Source: Promethearchaeota archaeon
Lineage (GTDB): Archaea > Asgardarchaeota > Lokiarchaeia > Sigynarchaeales > SOKP01
Length of the DNA: 46,571 bases
Assembly: GCA_030620005.1 (NCBI GenBank)
Contig: JAUXAJ010000003.1
Location: 1-46,571 of the forward strand
Reading direction: 5' to 3'
This document shows positions 17,793 to 26,569 of this stretch, piece after piece. The position numbers and the translations under genes are program-made. Below the pieces are notes generated by a model. The model did no database searches. It was not told the DNA's origin and saw nothing but the letters and a program-made list of their open reading frames with translations. Each line of letters begins with the position of its first letter. Position 1 is the first letter of the stretch.

Positions 17793-18463
17793 ATGATAAA
17801 TACTGAGAAATTTTTTATTAACAATAAAGAACTCAAGATAGAAGCAGAATATTTTCAATCGAGTAATAACGAGAAAACTCCAGCTGTTTTAATTTTTCAC
17901 CCTCATCCGCAATTCTAAACGCATTTAAAGCTTTTAGAGCGTAATTTGGGGGTAACATGGACAATAATGTGGTTTCTGGAGTCTTTAAGAAATTAATTCA
18001 GAACGATATTACTTGTTTAAGATTTAATTTTAGAGCAGTTGGAAGATCTACTGGAAAACATTCCAGTGGAAGGGGAGAATTAAGCGATACTAAAGCGTGT
18101 GTTGATTTTCTGGTTGAAGAGAAGAAATGCGAAGAAATACTCTTATGTGGTTATTCCTATGGAGCGGCAATTGGATGTTCCGCCGTAAATCATTCTGATA
18201 ACATCATTGGTTACGTTGCTATTTCGTTTCCTTGGGATTTTATGGGTCCGAAATATAAAAAGCTCTCACAATCTACAAAGCCAAAATTATTCATTCAAGG
18301 AGATAGAGACGATATCGCCAAGTATGATCAATTTCTCGAACATTTTGAGTTTTACAACGAACCAAAAGAATATAAAATAATTAACGGTGCAGACCACTTT
18401 TATCGGGGTTATGAAACGCTAGTGGCTGATAATGTGTTTGAATATTGTCAATCATTAACTTAA
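17793..18463 (+). CDS. Alpha/beta hydrolase (COG2945-like) interrupted by a 32-nt candidate intron
   Basis: The gene starts at ATG 17793 and reads 40 codons to FHPHPQ, meets TAA at 17916-17918, and resumes in another frame as FGGNMDNNVVSGVF. Removing 17913-17944 (32 nt) joins the HPHPQ-FGGNMDNNVV motif of this family and gives 212 residues. HPHP forms the oxyanion region, GYSYGA holds the nucleophile Ser, GDRDD the acid and GADHFYRG the catalytic His. It would act on small acyl or ester substrates. Left unspliced, the product would be a 41-residue peptide, or a protein starting at ATG 17957 without the oxyanion strand. Confidence 0.78.
17913..17944 (+). other. Candidate BHB-type intron (32 nt) in the hydrolase mRNA
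   Basis: The flanks fold as an archaeal splicing motif. The outer helix is 17899-17905 with 17947-17953 (seven pairs). The central helix is CCGC (17907-17910) with GCGT (17939-17942), three pairs plus one mismatch. Three-base bulges AAT (17911-17913) and AAT (17943-17945) follow. The inner helix is TCTAAA with TTTAGA, six pairs. Cutting after the second base of each bulge removes exactly the 32 bases required by the protein alignment. Confidence 0.7.
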
Positions 18464-18504
18464 ATATTGGGAAAAAGCCTTCTTAGAAGAAGCTTAATGC
18501 AAGG

Positions 18505-18521
18505 AACATGTTGTTCATGTT
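18505..18521. terminator. Hairpin between convergent genes
   Basis: AACATG (18505-18510) pairs with CATGTT (18516-18521) around a five-base loop, followed on the plus strand by TTTAAAAAAA. It sits in the 67-base gap between the convergent hydrolase and roadblock genes. Archaeal termination usually needs only U-tracts, so a terminator role is inference. Confidence 0.3.
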
Positions 18522-18530
18522 TTAAAAAAA

Positions 18531-18929
18531 TTATATGCTTGAGAGTTGTTCCAAGTCCGCTTTGCTGTTTTCAACCGCCCAATCCGCAAGTTGATCGTAA
18601 TATTTTTCTATATCGTTAGATTCCGGTAGCTTGGACAAAATCGATAAAATAAATTGAGTTTTATCCTTTGGTAACACGATATTTCTACAAATTATTAGGT
18701 CGTCAATACATTTTATTTTCATGCTAATTACTTGAGACAAATCCATTTCTTCTGCGGCTCTTAATGCAGCTTCACTCAATAATGAGCCCATAGCAGCTAC
18801 AACTCTTTCATCGACATCTTCGTTTTTTTGAAACGATAAAAGTAAACCTGCACTTGTAGAAAATAAGGAAGCTCTAAAATTACCGTTCTCGTTTAGCTCC
18901 TTTAAAATCATATCCAACCTACTAACCAT
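18531..18929 (-). CDS. Roadblock/LC7 domain protein
   Basis: This 132-residue protein begins MVSRLDMILKELNENGNFRA then SLFSTSAGLLLS, the standard roadblock opening (helix, then first two strands), with the long middle helix RVVAAMGSLLSEAALRAAEE and a second hairpin IKCIDDLIICRNIVLP. The tail from about residue 95 is an additional helical extension. Roadblock proteins in Asgard archaea are abundant and are thought to dimerise and act as GTPase-activating or scaffolding partners of small GTPases. None of the GTPase genes is adjacent. It is read from ATG at 18929. Confidence 0.85.
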   Translation of the reverse strand: MVSRLDMILKELNENGNFRASLFSTSAGLLLSFQKNEDVDERVVAAMGSLLSEAALRAAEEMDLSQVISMKIKCIDDLIICRNIVLPKDKTQFILSILSKLPESNDIEKYYDQLADWAVENSKADLEQLSSI

Positions 18930-19025
18930 CTAGACGATCCTCTACTTTTTTTCTCTCATTATGTTTTGCCATGAATGATAAGATAAGAATAATATAATAT
19001 GTTTTATATTTAACTTTAACTTAAT

Positions 19026-19568
19026 TCAATCGTTTAAGTTATAATATTGGAATTTTAGATTTATAATATATGTCTTCAGTATATCCGCCTCATCAATTTC
19101 TAAAGTGATTATACTAGGTCTAGCAATGGGTTTTTTAAAGCCAAGCTTCTGAGGAGGTGGATTAGGTTGTGTAGGCGAGCCTGGATTTAAAATCAATGTA
19201 TTGAATTTAGTCCCTTCTATCTTGCAGATATGTGTATGCCCGTGAATAAGAATGTGAAGCCCTTCACTTTTAAAAAAATCCTCGAAATTCTCGGGGGGTT
19301 CGTGAATTACTCCGATATTATACCTACCAATTGAAAATTTTAAAAACTTTTCCAAATTTCCAAATTTATCTAAATGTCCAGCAACGCATTTAGTAGGTGC
19401 AATTTTACCTAATTTTATTAGAAAAAACTCTTCGCAAACATCACCCGCGTGAATTATTTCATCGACATTCTTGAAAACTTGCCTTATGTGCTCGAGTAAA
19501 CTTTTAATTTTGTTAGGGTCGTCCTTATCTGTTACATGCGTGTCTGAAATTATTCCTAATAATACCAT
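19026..19568 (-). CDS. YfcE/MJ0936-type metallophosphoesterase
   Basis: This is a calcineurin-like phosphodiesterase of about 180 residues with all metal motifs: GIISDTHV (D-x-H), IIHAGDVCE (G-D), CVAGHLD (usual G-N-x-D position, here GHLD), GVIHEPP and LIHGHTHI plus LNPGSPT. I place the start at ATG 19568 because a GAGAGGA ribosome site lies just upstream; the frame also opens at TTG 19589, whose bases overlap the stop of the CAAX protease gene (TTGA). The two genes are tightly coupled. The substrate is probably a phosphodiester, since family members act on model substrates. Confidence 0.85.
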   Translation of the reverse strand: MVLLGIISDTHVTDKDDPNKIKSLLEHIRQVFKNVDEIIHAGDVCEEFFLIKLGKIAPTKCVAGHLDKFGNLEKFLKFSIGRYNIGVIHEPPENFEDFFKSEGLHILIHGHTHICKIEGTKFNTLILNPGSPTQPNPPPQKLGFKKPIARPSIITLEIDEADILKTYIINLKFQYYNLND

Positions 19569-19585
19569 TAAACACAAATCCTCTC

Positions 19586-20662
19586 TCAAGTTATTAAAGC
19601 TACAAAATAAATTAAAACTGCTAATAAAACATCAACGATAATCCTGACACACTTGTCCCCTGTAGACTCGTTGATGTTTTTCTCAGAAACAAAATAAGAC
19701 TTAATGTCTTCTACGCCCACTTTTATACCCTCTTTAATTCTCTTAAATTGCCAAAAAAATAATGCAACGCTCATTATTAAAAGAGGGAAGTAAAGATATA
19801 AAGCTACTAAAACGAATTCGTTGCCTTGAAGAAAATTCCAGACTGCGTGAGCCGATATCAAGTTATTTAATGCGTGAGCAAAAATAACTGGAAAAATCCA
19901 TTTCTTTCTCAATACTACTAGTGAAAGAATTATTCCAACAAAAATTGACTGAAAAAACCAAACGATTGGAAACCAAATTGGATAATTTGCGCTTATTGGG
20001 TTAAAAAAATATGCAAAATGACCAAATCCAAAATAGAGCGACGATATAGTTACCGCAGACATTTTTTGAAAACAATCGTGGCCTCTTTTTGCTAACAACC
20101 CTCTGGATATTGATTCCTCGTAAATAGAAACAGAAATTTGTATGATAACTACTGATATAATAAATATTGGGTAGCTCGCTTTTAAATAGGAATCCGTTGA
20201 ATTCGAAGTTAATGCCTCCCCTATATATTCGAGCATTTCTGGAATCAACAAATAAGTGATAAAATCCAGGGGAATAAACACAATAAATAGAAGTAAAATA
20301 CCGTATAAAAGTTGATATTTGAAGTTGGTTTTTGAAAATTTATATAGATTTAAATGACTCTTGTAAGGGCTAGGCAAACTTACATTCTTATTGTTCATCC
20401 CTTCTTGAGTTGTAAATAAAAAATTAGTCAAGAATAGCATTAATGGAATTGCAATGAGAATGAAAATTGCCCGTATTAAATAGTACAAGGTTCCATAAAG
20501 CGCCGAACTTTGATCGATAAGGGCAGGTAGCAAATATTTAGGAATTAGCATGAAGAAGAAAATCCCAAAAAAAATTATTAAAACTTCAAAAAAAAACGCA
20601 AATCTATCGTTAAAGATCTTTTTTTTATTACTCTGCCTCTGTTCCAACCTTAATTCTCTCAA
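19586..20662 (-). CDS. CPBP/CAAX-type intramembrane metalloprotease
   Basis: This 358-residue polytopic membrane protein has the three motifs of the Rce1/Abi (CPBP) superfamily: EESISRG (E-E-x-x-x-R, about residue 182), FGFGHF (F-x-x-x-H, about 211) and FAHALNN (H-x-x-x-N, about 261). The conserved Glu and His residues hold the catalytic site inside the membrane. In eukaryotes the family trims prenylated CAAX proteins; archaeal substrates are unknown. The N-terminus is positively charged (RELRLEQRQSNKKK) and cytoplasmic. It is immediately upstream of, and overlapping, the phosphoesterase gene. Confidence 0.85.
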   Translation of the reverse strand: MRELRLEQRQSNKKKIFNDRFAFFFEVLIIFFGIFFFMLIPKYLLPALIDQSSALYGTLYYLIRAIFILIAIPLMLFLTNFLFTTQEGMNNKNVSLPSPYKSHLNLYKFSKTNFKYQLLYGILLLFIVFIPLDFITYLLIPEMLEYIGEALTSNSTDSYLKASYPIFIISVVIIQISVSIYEESISRGLLAKRGHDCFQKMSAVTISSLYFGFGHFAYFFNPISANYPIWFPIVWFFQSIFVGIILSLVVLRKKWIFPVIFAHALNNLISAHAVWNFLQGNEFVLVALYLYFPLLIMSVALFFWQFKRIKEGIKVGVEDIKSYFVSEKNINESTGDKCVRIIVDVLLAVLIYFVALIT

Positions 20663-20730
20663 AAAATTTAAACTTTTTATTAAAATGATTATTGAATCGT
20701 AAAATTAAAAGGTTTTCTGTTTTGCATTAC

Positions 20731-21681
20731 TCAAATGCTTTTTAAATCTTCGCTGTTAGGGATGCCATTTCTCGCTCCTAATTCTTGAATGCACCTTCCT
20801 GCGACAAAATTTCCAATTTTCACATTCCTTTTTAAAACCTCAAATTTAATACTTGGATTTTGAACAAAACCACGAATGAATCCCGCAGAAAAAGCATCTC
20901 CCGCTCCCGTTGTATCAACCACATTATTAACCTTACTCGGTGGGATTAATTCTGAATTTTCCCTATTTATCAGTAAAGCTCCCTTTTTACCCATGGTTAC
21001 AACAATGATTTTTATGCCCAAATTTAAAAGAGTCAATGCATTCTCTTTAACGATTATTTCTGTCAATTCTTGGCGTTTTATTTCCAGGAGAATTGCAAAC
21101 TCTCTTTGTGAAAGTATGAAAATGTCAATTTTTTCGAGCAATGACCTGATATTATCGAGTCCTTGGTCAATTATTAACATTCCTGGATTTAAAATAATTA
21201 CCATGTTGCTTTCTCTAGCAATCTTGGCAGCTTCAATGAAAGGCTCTAAATTTTTTAAGCTACTCAAGAAAATAACCTGAGACATTGTGATTTCTTCAGA
21301 TTTAATGTCTTCCTTAGAGAGAACATTTGCTGCCCCGCTATGAGCGTATATTCGCCTATCTCCGTCTTTATTTAAAGCTACATAGGCCGAACCCGTGCCA
21401 TGTTCTTTTGAATATTTTATTAAAGATGTATCTAGCGTAACTTTATTAAAATCACTTATAATTTTATTCCCAAATTCGTCGTTGAGACCTAATTTTCCAA
21501 TAAAAGCTGTTTTTAGACCTAACTTCGCACATGCGTAAGCAGTATTGGCAGCAGCCCCTCCTGACAGCAATTTTAAATTTGATACAAACACTTCATCGTC
21601 CTCTAGAGGATGTCTTTCAACTTGAGCAACCATATCCACAAGAGCCGCTCCAATACAAATAACATCTATCTTTTTTGACAT
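20731..21681 (-). CDS. PfkB-family carbohydrate/nucleoside kinase
   Basis: This 316-residue ribokinase-like enzyme has LLSGGAAANTAYACAKLGL (substrate side, about residues 38-56), a GTGSAYVALN lid strand, and the second signature VVDTTGAGDAFSAGFIRGF (about 247-265), where D259 of the GAGD motif is the catalytic base. The substrate may be ribose, adenosine, fructose 6-phosphate or a similar ribosyl compound. It lies 12 bases downstream of purM on the same strand, which favours a nucleoside or ribose salvage role. The start is ATG at 21681 and it ends with TGA. Confidence 0.85.
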   Translation of the reverse strand: MSKKIDVICIGAALVDMVAQVERHPLEDDEVFVSNLKLLSGGAAANTAYACAKLGLKTAFIGKLGLNDEFGNKIISDFNKVTLDTSLIKYSKEHGTGSAYVALNKDGDRRIYAHSGAANVLSKEDIKSEEITMSQVIFLSSLKNLEPFIEAAKIARESNMVIILNPGMLIIDQGLDNIRSLLEKIDIFILSQREFAILLEIKRQELTEIIVKENALTLLNLGIKIIVVTMGKKGALLINRENSELIPPSKVNNVVDTTGAGDAFSAGFIRGFVQNPSIKFEVLKRNVKIGNFVAGRCIQELGARNGIPNSEDLKSI

Positions 21682-21693
21682 TTTTTTGCCTCT

Positions 21694-22874
21694 TTAATTA
21701 AAATTAAACGATCCTAATTCAGACTTGATTTCTAATTCGTTTTTATTCTTAAATGATGATTTTTCGCATCGTCCAATAACTTTTGAATCGACTTTATACT
21801 TTTTAGCAATGTTAGAAATGTTTTTTGCTATTGACTCATTGCAATATATTTCCATTCTATGACCCATGTTAAATACTTGATACATTTCTTTCCATTGGAC
21901 TTCTGAGGATTGTTGAATAATCTCAAAAATCTTGGGAATTTTGAAAAAATCATTTTTAATATATTTTATCCCCCTTCCAAAGTTCATGCATTTAGTTTGA
22001 CCTCCACCCGTGTTATGAATTATTCCGTGAATTTCAGACCTGTAATCTTTTAGTACTTCCATTAATATTGGGGCGTATGTTCTAGTGGGCGATAAAAGAG
22101 CCCTACCAATGGTTAAATTTTTATCTTTAATTTGATCCGTTAGTCTATTATTTCCAAAAAATATATACTTCTCGTTAATATTTTGATCGTAACATTCGGG
22201 ATATTTACTGTAATATTCATGCGCGAGAGTGCCGTGCCTTGCTAATGTTAATCCATTGCTTCCAATTCCACTGTTGTATTCATCTTCGTAAGACGACTTT
22301 CCAAAACTCGCTAACCCAACTATTACATCGTCCTGCTTGATATTAATTGCGTTAATTACGTCGTCTTTTTTCATGGTCGTGAAAACAGAAGCAAACACCG
22401 ATAGAGTTTTGACAAGATCTCCAATATCTTCGGTTTCGCCTCCACATGTGATAACCTTCAACCCTAAAGAAGATATTTTCTTGCTATAAGATTCGTATTC
22501 GTTAATAATTGTTGCTATTATTTCTCCTGAGATGAACTTACTATTTCTAGCGATCGTATTAGATAAAAAAACCCCCCCGGTCGCACCTACACACAAAATG
22601 TCATCGATGTTCATGACAATGGCATCTCTAACAATACCTCTAAAGACTGAAACATCGCCAGTTTCTTTGTAATACATGTATGCCAAACTTGATTTTGTTC
22701 CCGACCCGTCTTCGTGAAAAATAGAACAGTAATCATTCCTGCCGGCAATGTCTTTCACTATTTACAAAAGGCACCAGGAAAAAGGCCGTTATCGGTTGAA
22801 TTTATATCGTCCTTGACAAACTATTTTTTAGAAGATACGCCAAATTTGGAGTAAAGGTTATTGTTTTCAGACAT
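21694..22874 (-). CDS. purM: Phosphoribosylformylglycinamidine cyclo-ligase (AIR synthase) with in-frame TAG and one-base frame break near the N-terminus
   Basis: PurM closes the imidazole ring of AIR in purine synthesis, using ATP. The continuous frame (GTG at 22758 onward, 354 codons) contains FHEDGSGTKSSLAYMYY, VRDAIVMNIDDILCVGA, VITCGGETEDI, SGIGSNGLTLARHG and IIHNTGGGQTKC, all expected. The true start appears to be ATG 22874, seven bases after the purB stop, reading MSENNNLYSKFGVSSKK, then TAG (22821-22823), then FVKDDINSTDNGLFPGAFCK. The frame is then lost at TGTAAATAG, and one added A would give CKIVKDIAGR. If GTG 22758 were the start, about 40 conserved residues would be missing. It forms an operon with purB. 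Confidence 0.8.
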
Positions 22875-22880
22875 TTTTTC

Positions 22881-24239
22881 TTACAAATTGTATTTAGTTC
22901 TTAACTTTTTTACTAAGTTCTCAGTTTGTTCAGTTGCTTTACCAATATACGCATGAGGATCAAATAACTCATCTAATTCTTCTTTGGAGAACTTATCTTT
23001 AATTTTTTCGCTCTCAGTTAAGATTTCTTTTAAATGTTTATCATTCTCTCTCGCTTTAATGGCTGCTTGTCTCAATATTTCGTGACCTTCTTGCCTTCCT
23101 ATTCCTTTATTGACTAATTCAACCATGATTTTTTCGGCTAAACAAGCACCTTTAGTAAGATTAAGGTTTTTCTCAATATTAATTTCGTTAAATTCGATAT
23201 TTTTGAGATTGTGCGTTAATTCTTTTATCATGAAATCTAAAAATATAAAATTTTCAGCAAATATTACCCTTTCTGAAGCTGAGTTAGTAAGATCTCTCTC
23301 GTCCTCTAAGATTATGTTATCTAAAGCTGGAATCACGTTGGATTTAACAATTCTTGCTAAACTACAGATTCTTTCAGATTTGTGAGGGTTTCGCTTTTGC
23401 GGCATCGTGGAGCTACCAACCTGTTTTTTTTTAAATGGTTCAAACATTTCGGCAATTTCATTTCTTTGCAATATTCGATTTTCTCTAGAAATCTTTGCTA
23501 AAGTTTGACCAATTAAAGCTGTTAATAAAATTACTTCTGCGTGTCGATCTCGTTGTACTACTTGGTTTGCTATTAAAACAGGATTAAGACCCAATTCTCT
23601 CATCACAGCATTTTGTATTTCAATGCCTTTATCGCCAAAACTTGCCATTGTGCCAACTGCTCCTGACATTTTTCCATAGGAAATTCTCTTTATTGTTTCA
23701 GAAATTCTATCCATGTGCCTATTAATCTCATACGCCCATACTCCAAACCTCATTCCATAGGTAGTAGGTATCGCGTGCTGTCCATGAGTACGGCCAATAC
23801 AAACGAGTCCTTTTTTCACTTCTGTTATTCTTACTAATTCTATTAACAATCCTCTCAATGAACTTTGAATGAATTCTAACGCTTCTCTTAATTGTAAAGC
23901 TATTGCTGTATCTTCGATATCGTAGCTCGTTGCTCCTAAATGAACGTACTTTCCAGCATCTCCTTTGCACTGTTCTGCTATAGCTTTTACCATTGCCATG
24001 AGATCGTGATGAATCTCTCTATCGATCTCTTTAACTCTTTCTATTTTTACATGGTTTAAATTAGCCCTTTTGCTTATTTCTTCAGCAGCTTCTTTGGGAA
24101 TACTCCCAAGTTTTGCGTGAACCTTTGCCAAAACGGCTTCTACTTTCATCCAATTCTCTAATTTCTTTTCTTCAGTAAATAATTCAGCAATATCGGTTCG
24201 ATAGCGAGTCTCAACTGGGTGAATAAATTTGTGCTCCAT
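22881..24239 (-). CDS. purB: Adenylosuccinate lyase
   Basis: This 452-residue fumarase-superfamily enzyme removes fumarate from SAICAR and from adenylosuccinate in purine synthesis. Visible motifs are HLGATSYDIEDTAIALQL (about residues 101-118), IGRTHGQHAIPTTYGMRF (catalytic His) and the mobile signature loop VGSSTMPQKRNPHKSER (about 275-291). EDERDLTNSASERV follows. The length is standard. It is upstream of purM by seven bases in the same direction, so both ring-closing and late purine steps are made from one transcript. The start is ATG at 24239. Confidence 0.95.
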   Translation of the reverse strand: MEHKFIHPVETRYRTDIAELFTEEKKLENWMKVEAVLAKVHAKLGSIPKEAAEEISKRANLNHVKIERVKEIDREIHHDLMAMVKAIAEQCKGDAGKYVHLGATSYDIEDTAIALQLREALEFIQSSLRGLLIELVRITEVKKGLVCIGRTHGQHAIPTTYGMRFGVWAYEINRHMDRISETIKRISYGKMSGAVGTMASFGDKGIEIQNAVMRELGLNPVLIANQVVQRDRHAEVILLTALIGQTLAKISRENRILQRNEIAEMFEPFKKKQVGSSTMPQKRNPHKSERICSLARIVKSNVIPALDNIILEDERDLTNSASERVIFAENFIFLDFMIKELTHNLKNIEFNEINIEKNLNLTKGACLAEKIMVELVNKGIGRQEGHEILRQAAIKARENDKHLKEILTESEKIKDKFSKEELDELFDPHAYIGKATEQTENLVKKLRTKYNL

Positions 24240-24418
24240 TTTCTTCAGGTTTTAAATTCTTTTATAAGGTTAAATTAAAAATTCATTTTCCCTTTATTAA
24301 TTTATAAATTTGATTAATTATTTTCTTCAAGAAAGAATAATTCGGCAAAAAATATATCTTATATTATTTAAGATTAAATAATAAATCATTCTGATTAATT
24401 GAATCTATTTATTAATAC

Positions 24419-24731
24419 ATCGGCTCACTCCACGATACTTTGAATATCCCCAAAGTACAATTGTAATTGATATAAAGGATCATACTAATCTAAAAATAAG
24501 ATCGCTTAAAGTGCTAGAAATCATGGTGTCATACATTAATTTTTATTTTTTTTATACTACTTAAAATCACTAGATCCTAATCCATGAGTAAGATCGGCTG
24601 TAATAGATTTATTAATCGATCAAAAGCAAATTAAAAATCCTTTAGTTTTAGAGAAATTATACGATCGTGTAAAAGAAGAATCATATAAAGGAATTCAAGA
24701 ACGATCAGTAGAGATTCTTAAACTAATATAA
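24419..24731 (+). pseudogene. Probable relic of a HEAT-type helical repeat gene
   Basis: The stretch of 24240-24752 holds no intact gene. Two coding-looking pieces lie on the plus strand: one near 24419-24540 reading RLTPRYFEYPQS then DIKDHTNLKIRSLKVLEIM, and one at about 24600-24731 reading VIDLLIDQKQIKNPLVLEKL, YDRVKEESYKG and RSVEILKLI before TAA. Both carry the R-S-x-x-x-L helical repeat rhythm. The linking sequence has stops in all frames. I interpret it as a decayed repeat protein with an internal deletion. Confidence 0.4.
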
Positions 24732-24752
24732 TACATGTAGCTCTTATTTATT

Positions 24753-25436
24753 TTATAAAACACTAGCGCTCGTCAACAATTGCATTATATAGTCGGCCAC
24801 ATCCTCAATAGCGTCTGAGATCGCCTCAATTATATCGATCGTGCTTCCAACAGTAAAAATAGTGAAACTATTCACCCTGTAATCCGTTTCTTGAAGACTT
24901 CTTCTTAATTTTATGTTTAAAAGGTCAATATCGTGTTCAAGTTTATTAATATTACGAGCGTAATCTTTTACATTCTTTCTCTCTTCTAATAAGTCAATGA
25001 CTATTTTATCTAAAAATTCAACGCACTCAACAGTAGTTTTCATCATGTTCCTAACAAGGTTTATAGATACTTCACTGCTTTGATTCCAAAACTCGATGGG
25101 TATTGTATTTATCCTTCTAGCAACGCCACAAGCACAATTTGCTATACCGTCCATATCTTTAATTAAGTAAGCTAAATCTGTTCGGACGCTGGAGCTTAAT
25201 TCACCTTTAGAGATGTCTTTTTGAATGTTTCTCCTTAATTCATCCGCTTCTCCTTCTATTAAATCTACATTGTGAAAATGATCGTGAGCACTTTCAATAT
25301 TTTTCTCTATTAAAAGAATATCCATCCCAACATCAAGTTCTCTCACACACTCTTGAACTTTTTGGGCGTGTGCTATGGCCTTTTCAAGTACTAAAACAGC
25401 TGTTTTCTTCTTAAAATATTCTATTAATGATCCCAA
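24753..25436 (-). CDS. DUF47/PhoU-like phosphate transport accessory protein
   Basis: This 227-residue all-helical protein of the TIGR00153/DUF47 family is related to PhoU. It has IEGEADELRRNIQKDISKGE (about residues 60-79), LIKDMDGIANCACGVARRI (about 92-110) and a final acidic helix IDIIEAISDAIEDVADYIMQ, matching the E/D-rich metal-coordinating face of PhoU bundles. It probably binds and regulates the Pit permease encoded next to it, 81 bases upstream. A second, more divergent DUF47 gene lies on the other side of the permease. It starts with ATG at 25436. Confidence 0.85.
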   Translation of the reverse strand: MGSLIEYFKKKTAVLVLEKAIAHAQKVQECVRELDVGMDILLIEKNIESAHDHFHNVDLIEGEADELRRNIQKDISKGELSSSVRTDLAYLIKDMDGIANCACGVARRINTIPIEFWNQSSEVSINLVRNMMKTTVECVEFLDKIVIDLLEERKNVKDYARNINKLEHDIDLLNIKLRRSLQETDYRVNSFTIFTVGSTIDIIEAISDAIEDVADYIMQLLTSASVL

Positions 25437-25517
25437 ATCTTTAGTTCACATGTATTTTCTTTTTCATTATTATTTTTATTATTATTCACTTTTATAATTA
25501 TTTAGTATTTTAGGTAT

Positions 25518-26546
25518 TTAGTAAAATCCAAATGAGATAAATCCAAAATACAATAATCCTGCAAATATACCGGCTATAGGAAGCGTTAGCACCCAATATA
25601 TTGCCATTTTGCCTATTCCCTTGTAATCAACTTCTTTTTTTTGAGCTGCGTTCAATCCAATGATACTAAAAACGATCACGTGGCTATGACTGATAGGTAA
25701 GCCCAATATCGTGTTAATAGCAAGTATTAATGCTGAAGCGACTTGTAAAATAAAACCATCACTAGGGCGAGAATCTGTCATTTGACTAGCCAAATTTCGT
25801 ATGACATATCTTCCTGCGAAATAAAGCCCAATAAATGCGAAAATGCCCACTAATACCTTAAAAAACCAGTATTCTTGTAAGGATAAAGAACCGTTGCTAA
25901 AAAGGGCGTACAATATTCCAAGGGCTTCTGCCGAATTTGCGCCCGTATATATAGATCCTGTGAACACTGCTCCCAATAAAGCCCACGCAAATTTCCTCTC
26001 TGAATCTTCAATTTGGTTCAATCCCTTCAATTTTGATAAAAATAATTTTGAAATGATTTTATATAAAACATAAGTTGTTAAAAAGCCAGCTAAGGGACTA
26101 ACAAACCACGATCCCACCACGCTTAATAATTTATCCCAATTAAAAGCAGTTTCTGCATCAACACCTCCAATTACTAATATGTATACAATAACTACACCAA
26201 AAATCGAACCGAATAAAGAATGAGTTGATGATAATGGGATTCCGGCAAAACTACCTACGATTAACCAAAGAATGGAGCTTATCAAAACGCTTAATAACAT
26301 GAAAACGGAATACTTAATCCCTGGTCCTAGCATGTTCTCGCCTACTGTATTTGCCACTTCTTCAGAGAGAAAAATTGTTCCAAAAGCAATTCCAACACCA
26401 CCAATTATTAACACTACTTTAAATTTTAATGTTCCAACAGCAGCAAGTGGAGCTGTAGTTTCATCATTCGACCCTATAGCAAAAGAGAGAACGGTGGCAA
26501 GGGCGATTAATGAAGCAATTATGATGTTGCCTAGTTCAAATTCCAT
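25518..26546 (-). CDS. Inorganic phosphate transporter, Pit family
   Basis: This 342-residue permease has about ten membrane segments. The duplicated family signature appears as FAIGSNDETTAPLAAVGTLK (about residues 22-41; usually G-A-N-D) and TGANSAEALGILYALF (about 201). GIPLSSTHSLFGSIFG and GLPISHSHVIVFSIIG are the two paired P-x-S-x-x-H loops. It takes up phosphate by proton or sodium symport. It is flanked on both sides by DUF47 proteins on the same strand and should be co-transcribed with them. The start is ATG at 26546. Confidence 0.9.
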   Translation of the reverse strand: MEFELGNIIIASLIALATVLSFAIGSNDETTAPLAAVGTLKFKVVLIIGGVGIAFGTIFLSEEVANTVGENMLGPGIKYSVFMLLSVLISSILWLIVGSFAGIPLSSTHSLFGSIFGVVIVYILVIGGVDAETAFNWDKLLSVVGSWFVSPLAGFLTTYVLYKIISKLFLSKLKGLNQIEDSERKFAWALLGAVFTGSIYTGANSAEALGILYALFSNGSLSLQEYWFFKVLVGIFAFIGLYFAGRYVIRNLASQMTDSRPSDGFILQVASALILAINTILGLPISHSHVIVFSIIGLNAAQKKEVDYKGIGKMAIYWVLTLPIAGIFAGLLYFGFISFGFY

Positions 26547-26569
26547 AAGTTTATACCCAAAAGCAATAT

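Noticed and set aside
17913..17944. The hydrolase insert as a transposon or MITE scar
   Set aside because: AATT flanks could look like a 4-bp target duplication, but the insert is only 32 nt, and the BHB geometry and exact frame rescue explain it better.
20876..21280. Plus-strand 134-codon open frame
   Set aside because: It is antisense to the PfkB kinase, which has all family motifs on the minus strand.
22821..22823. Selenocysteine or intron explanation for the PurM break
   Set aside because: The codon is TAG, not TGA, and all expected N-terminal residues are present without extra sequence.
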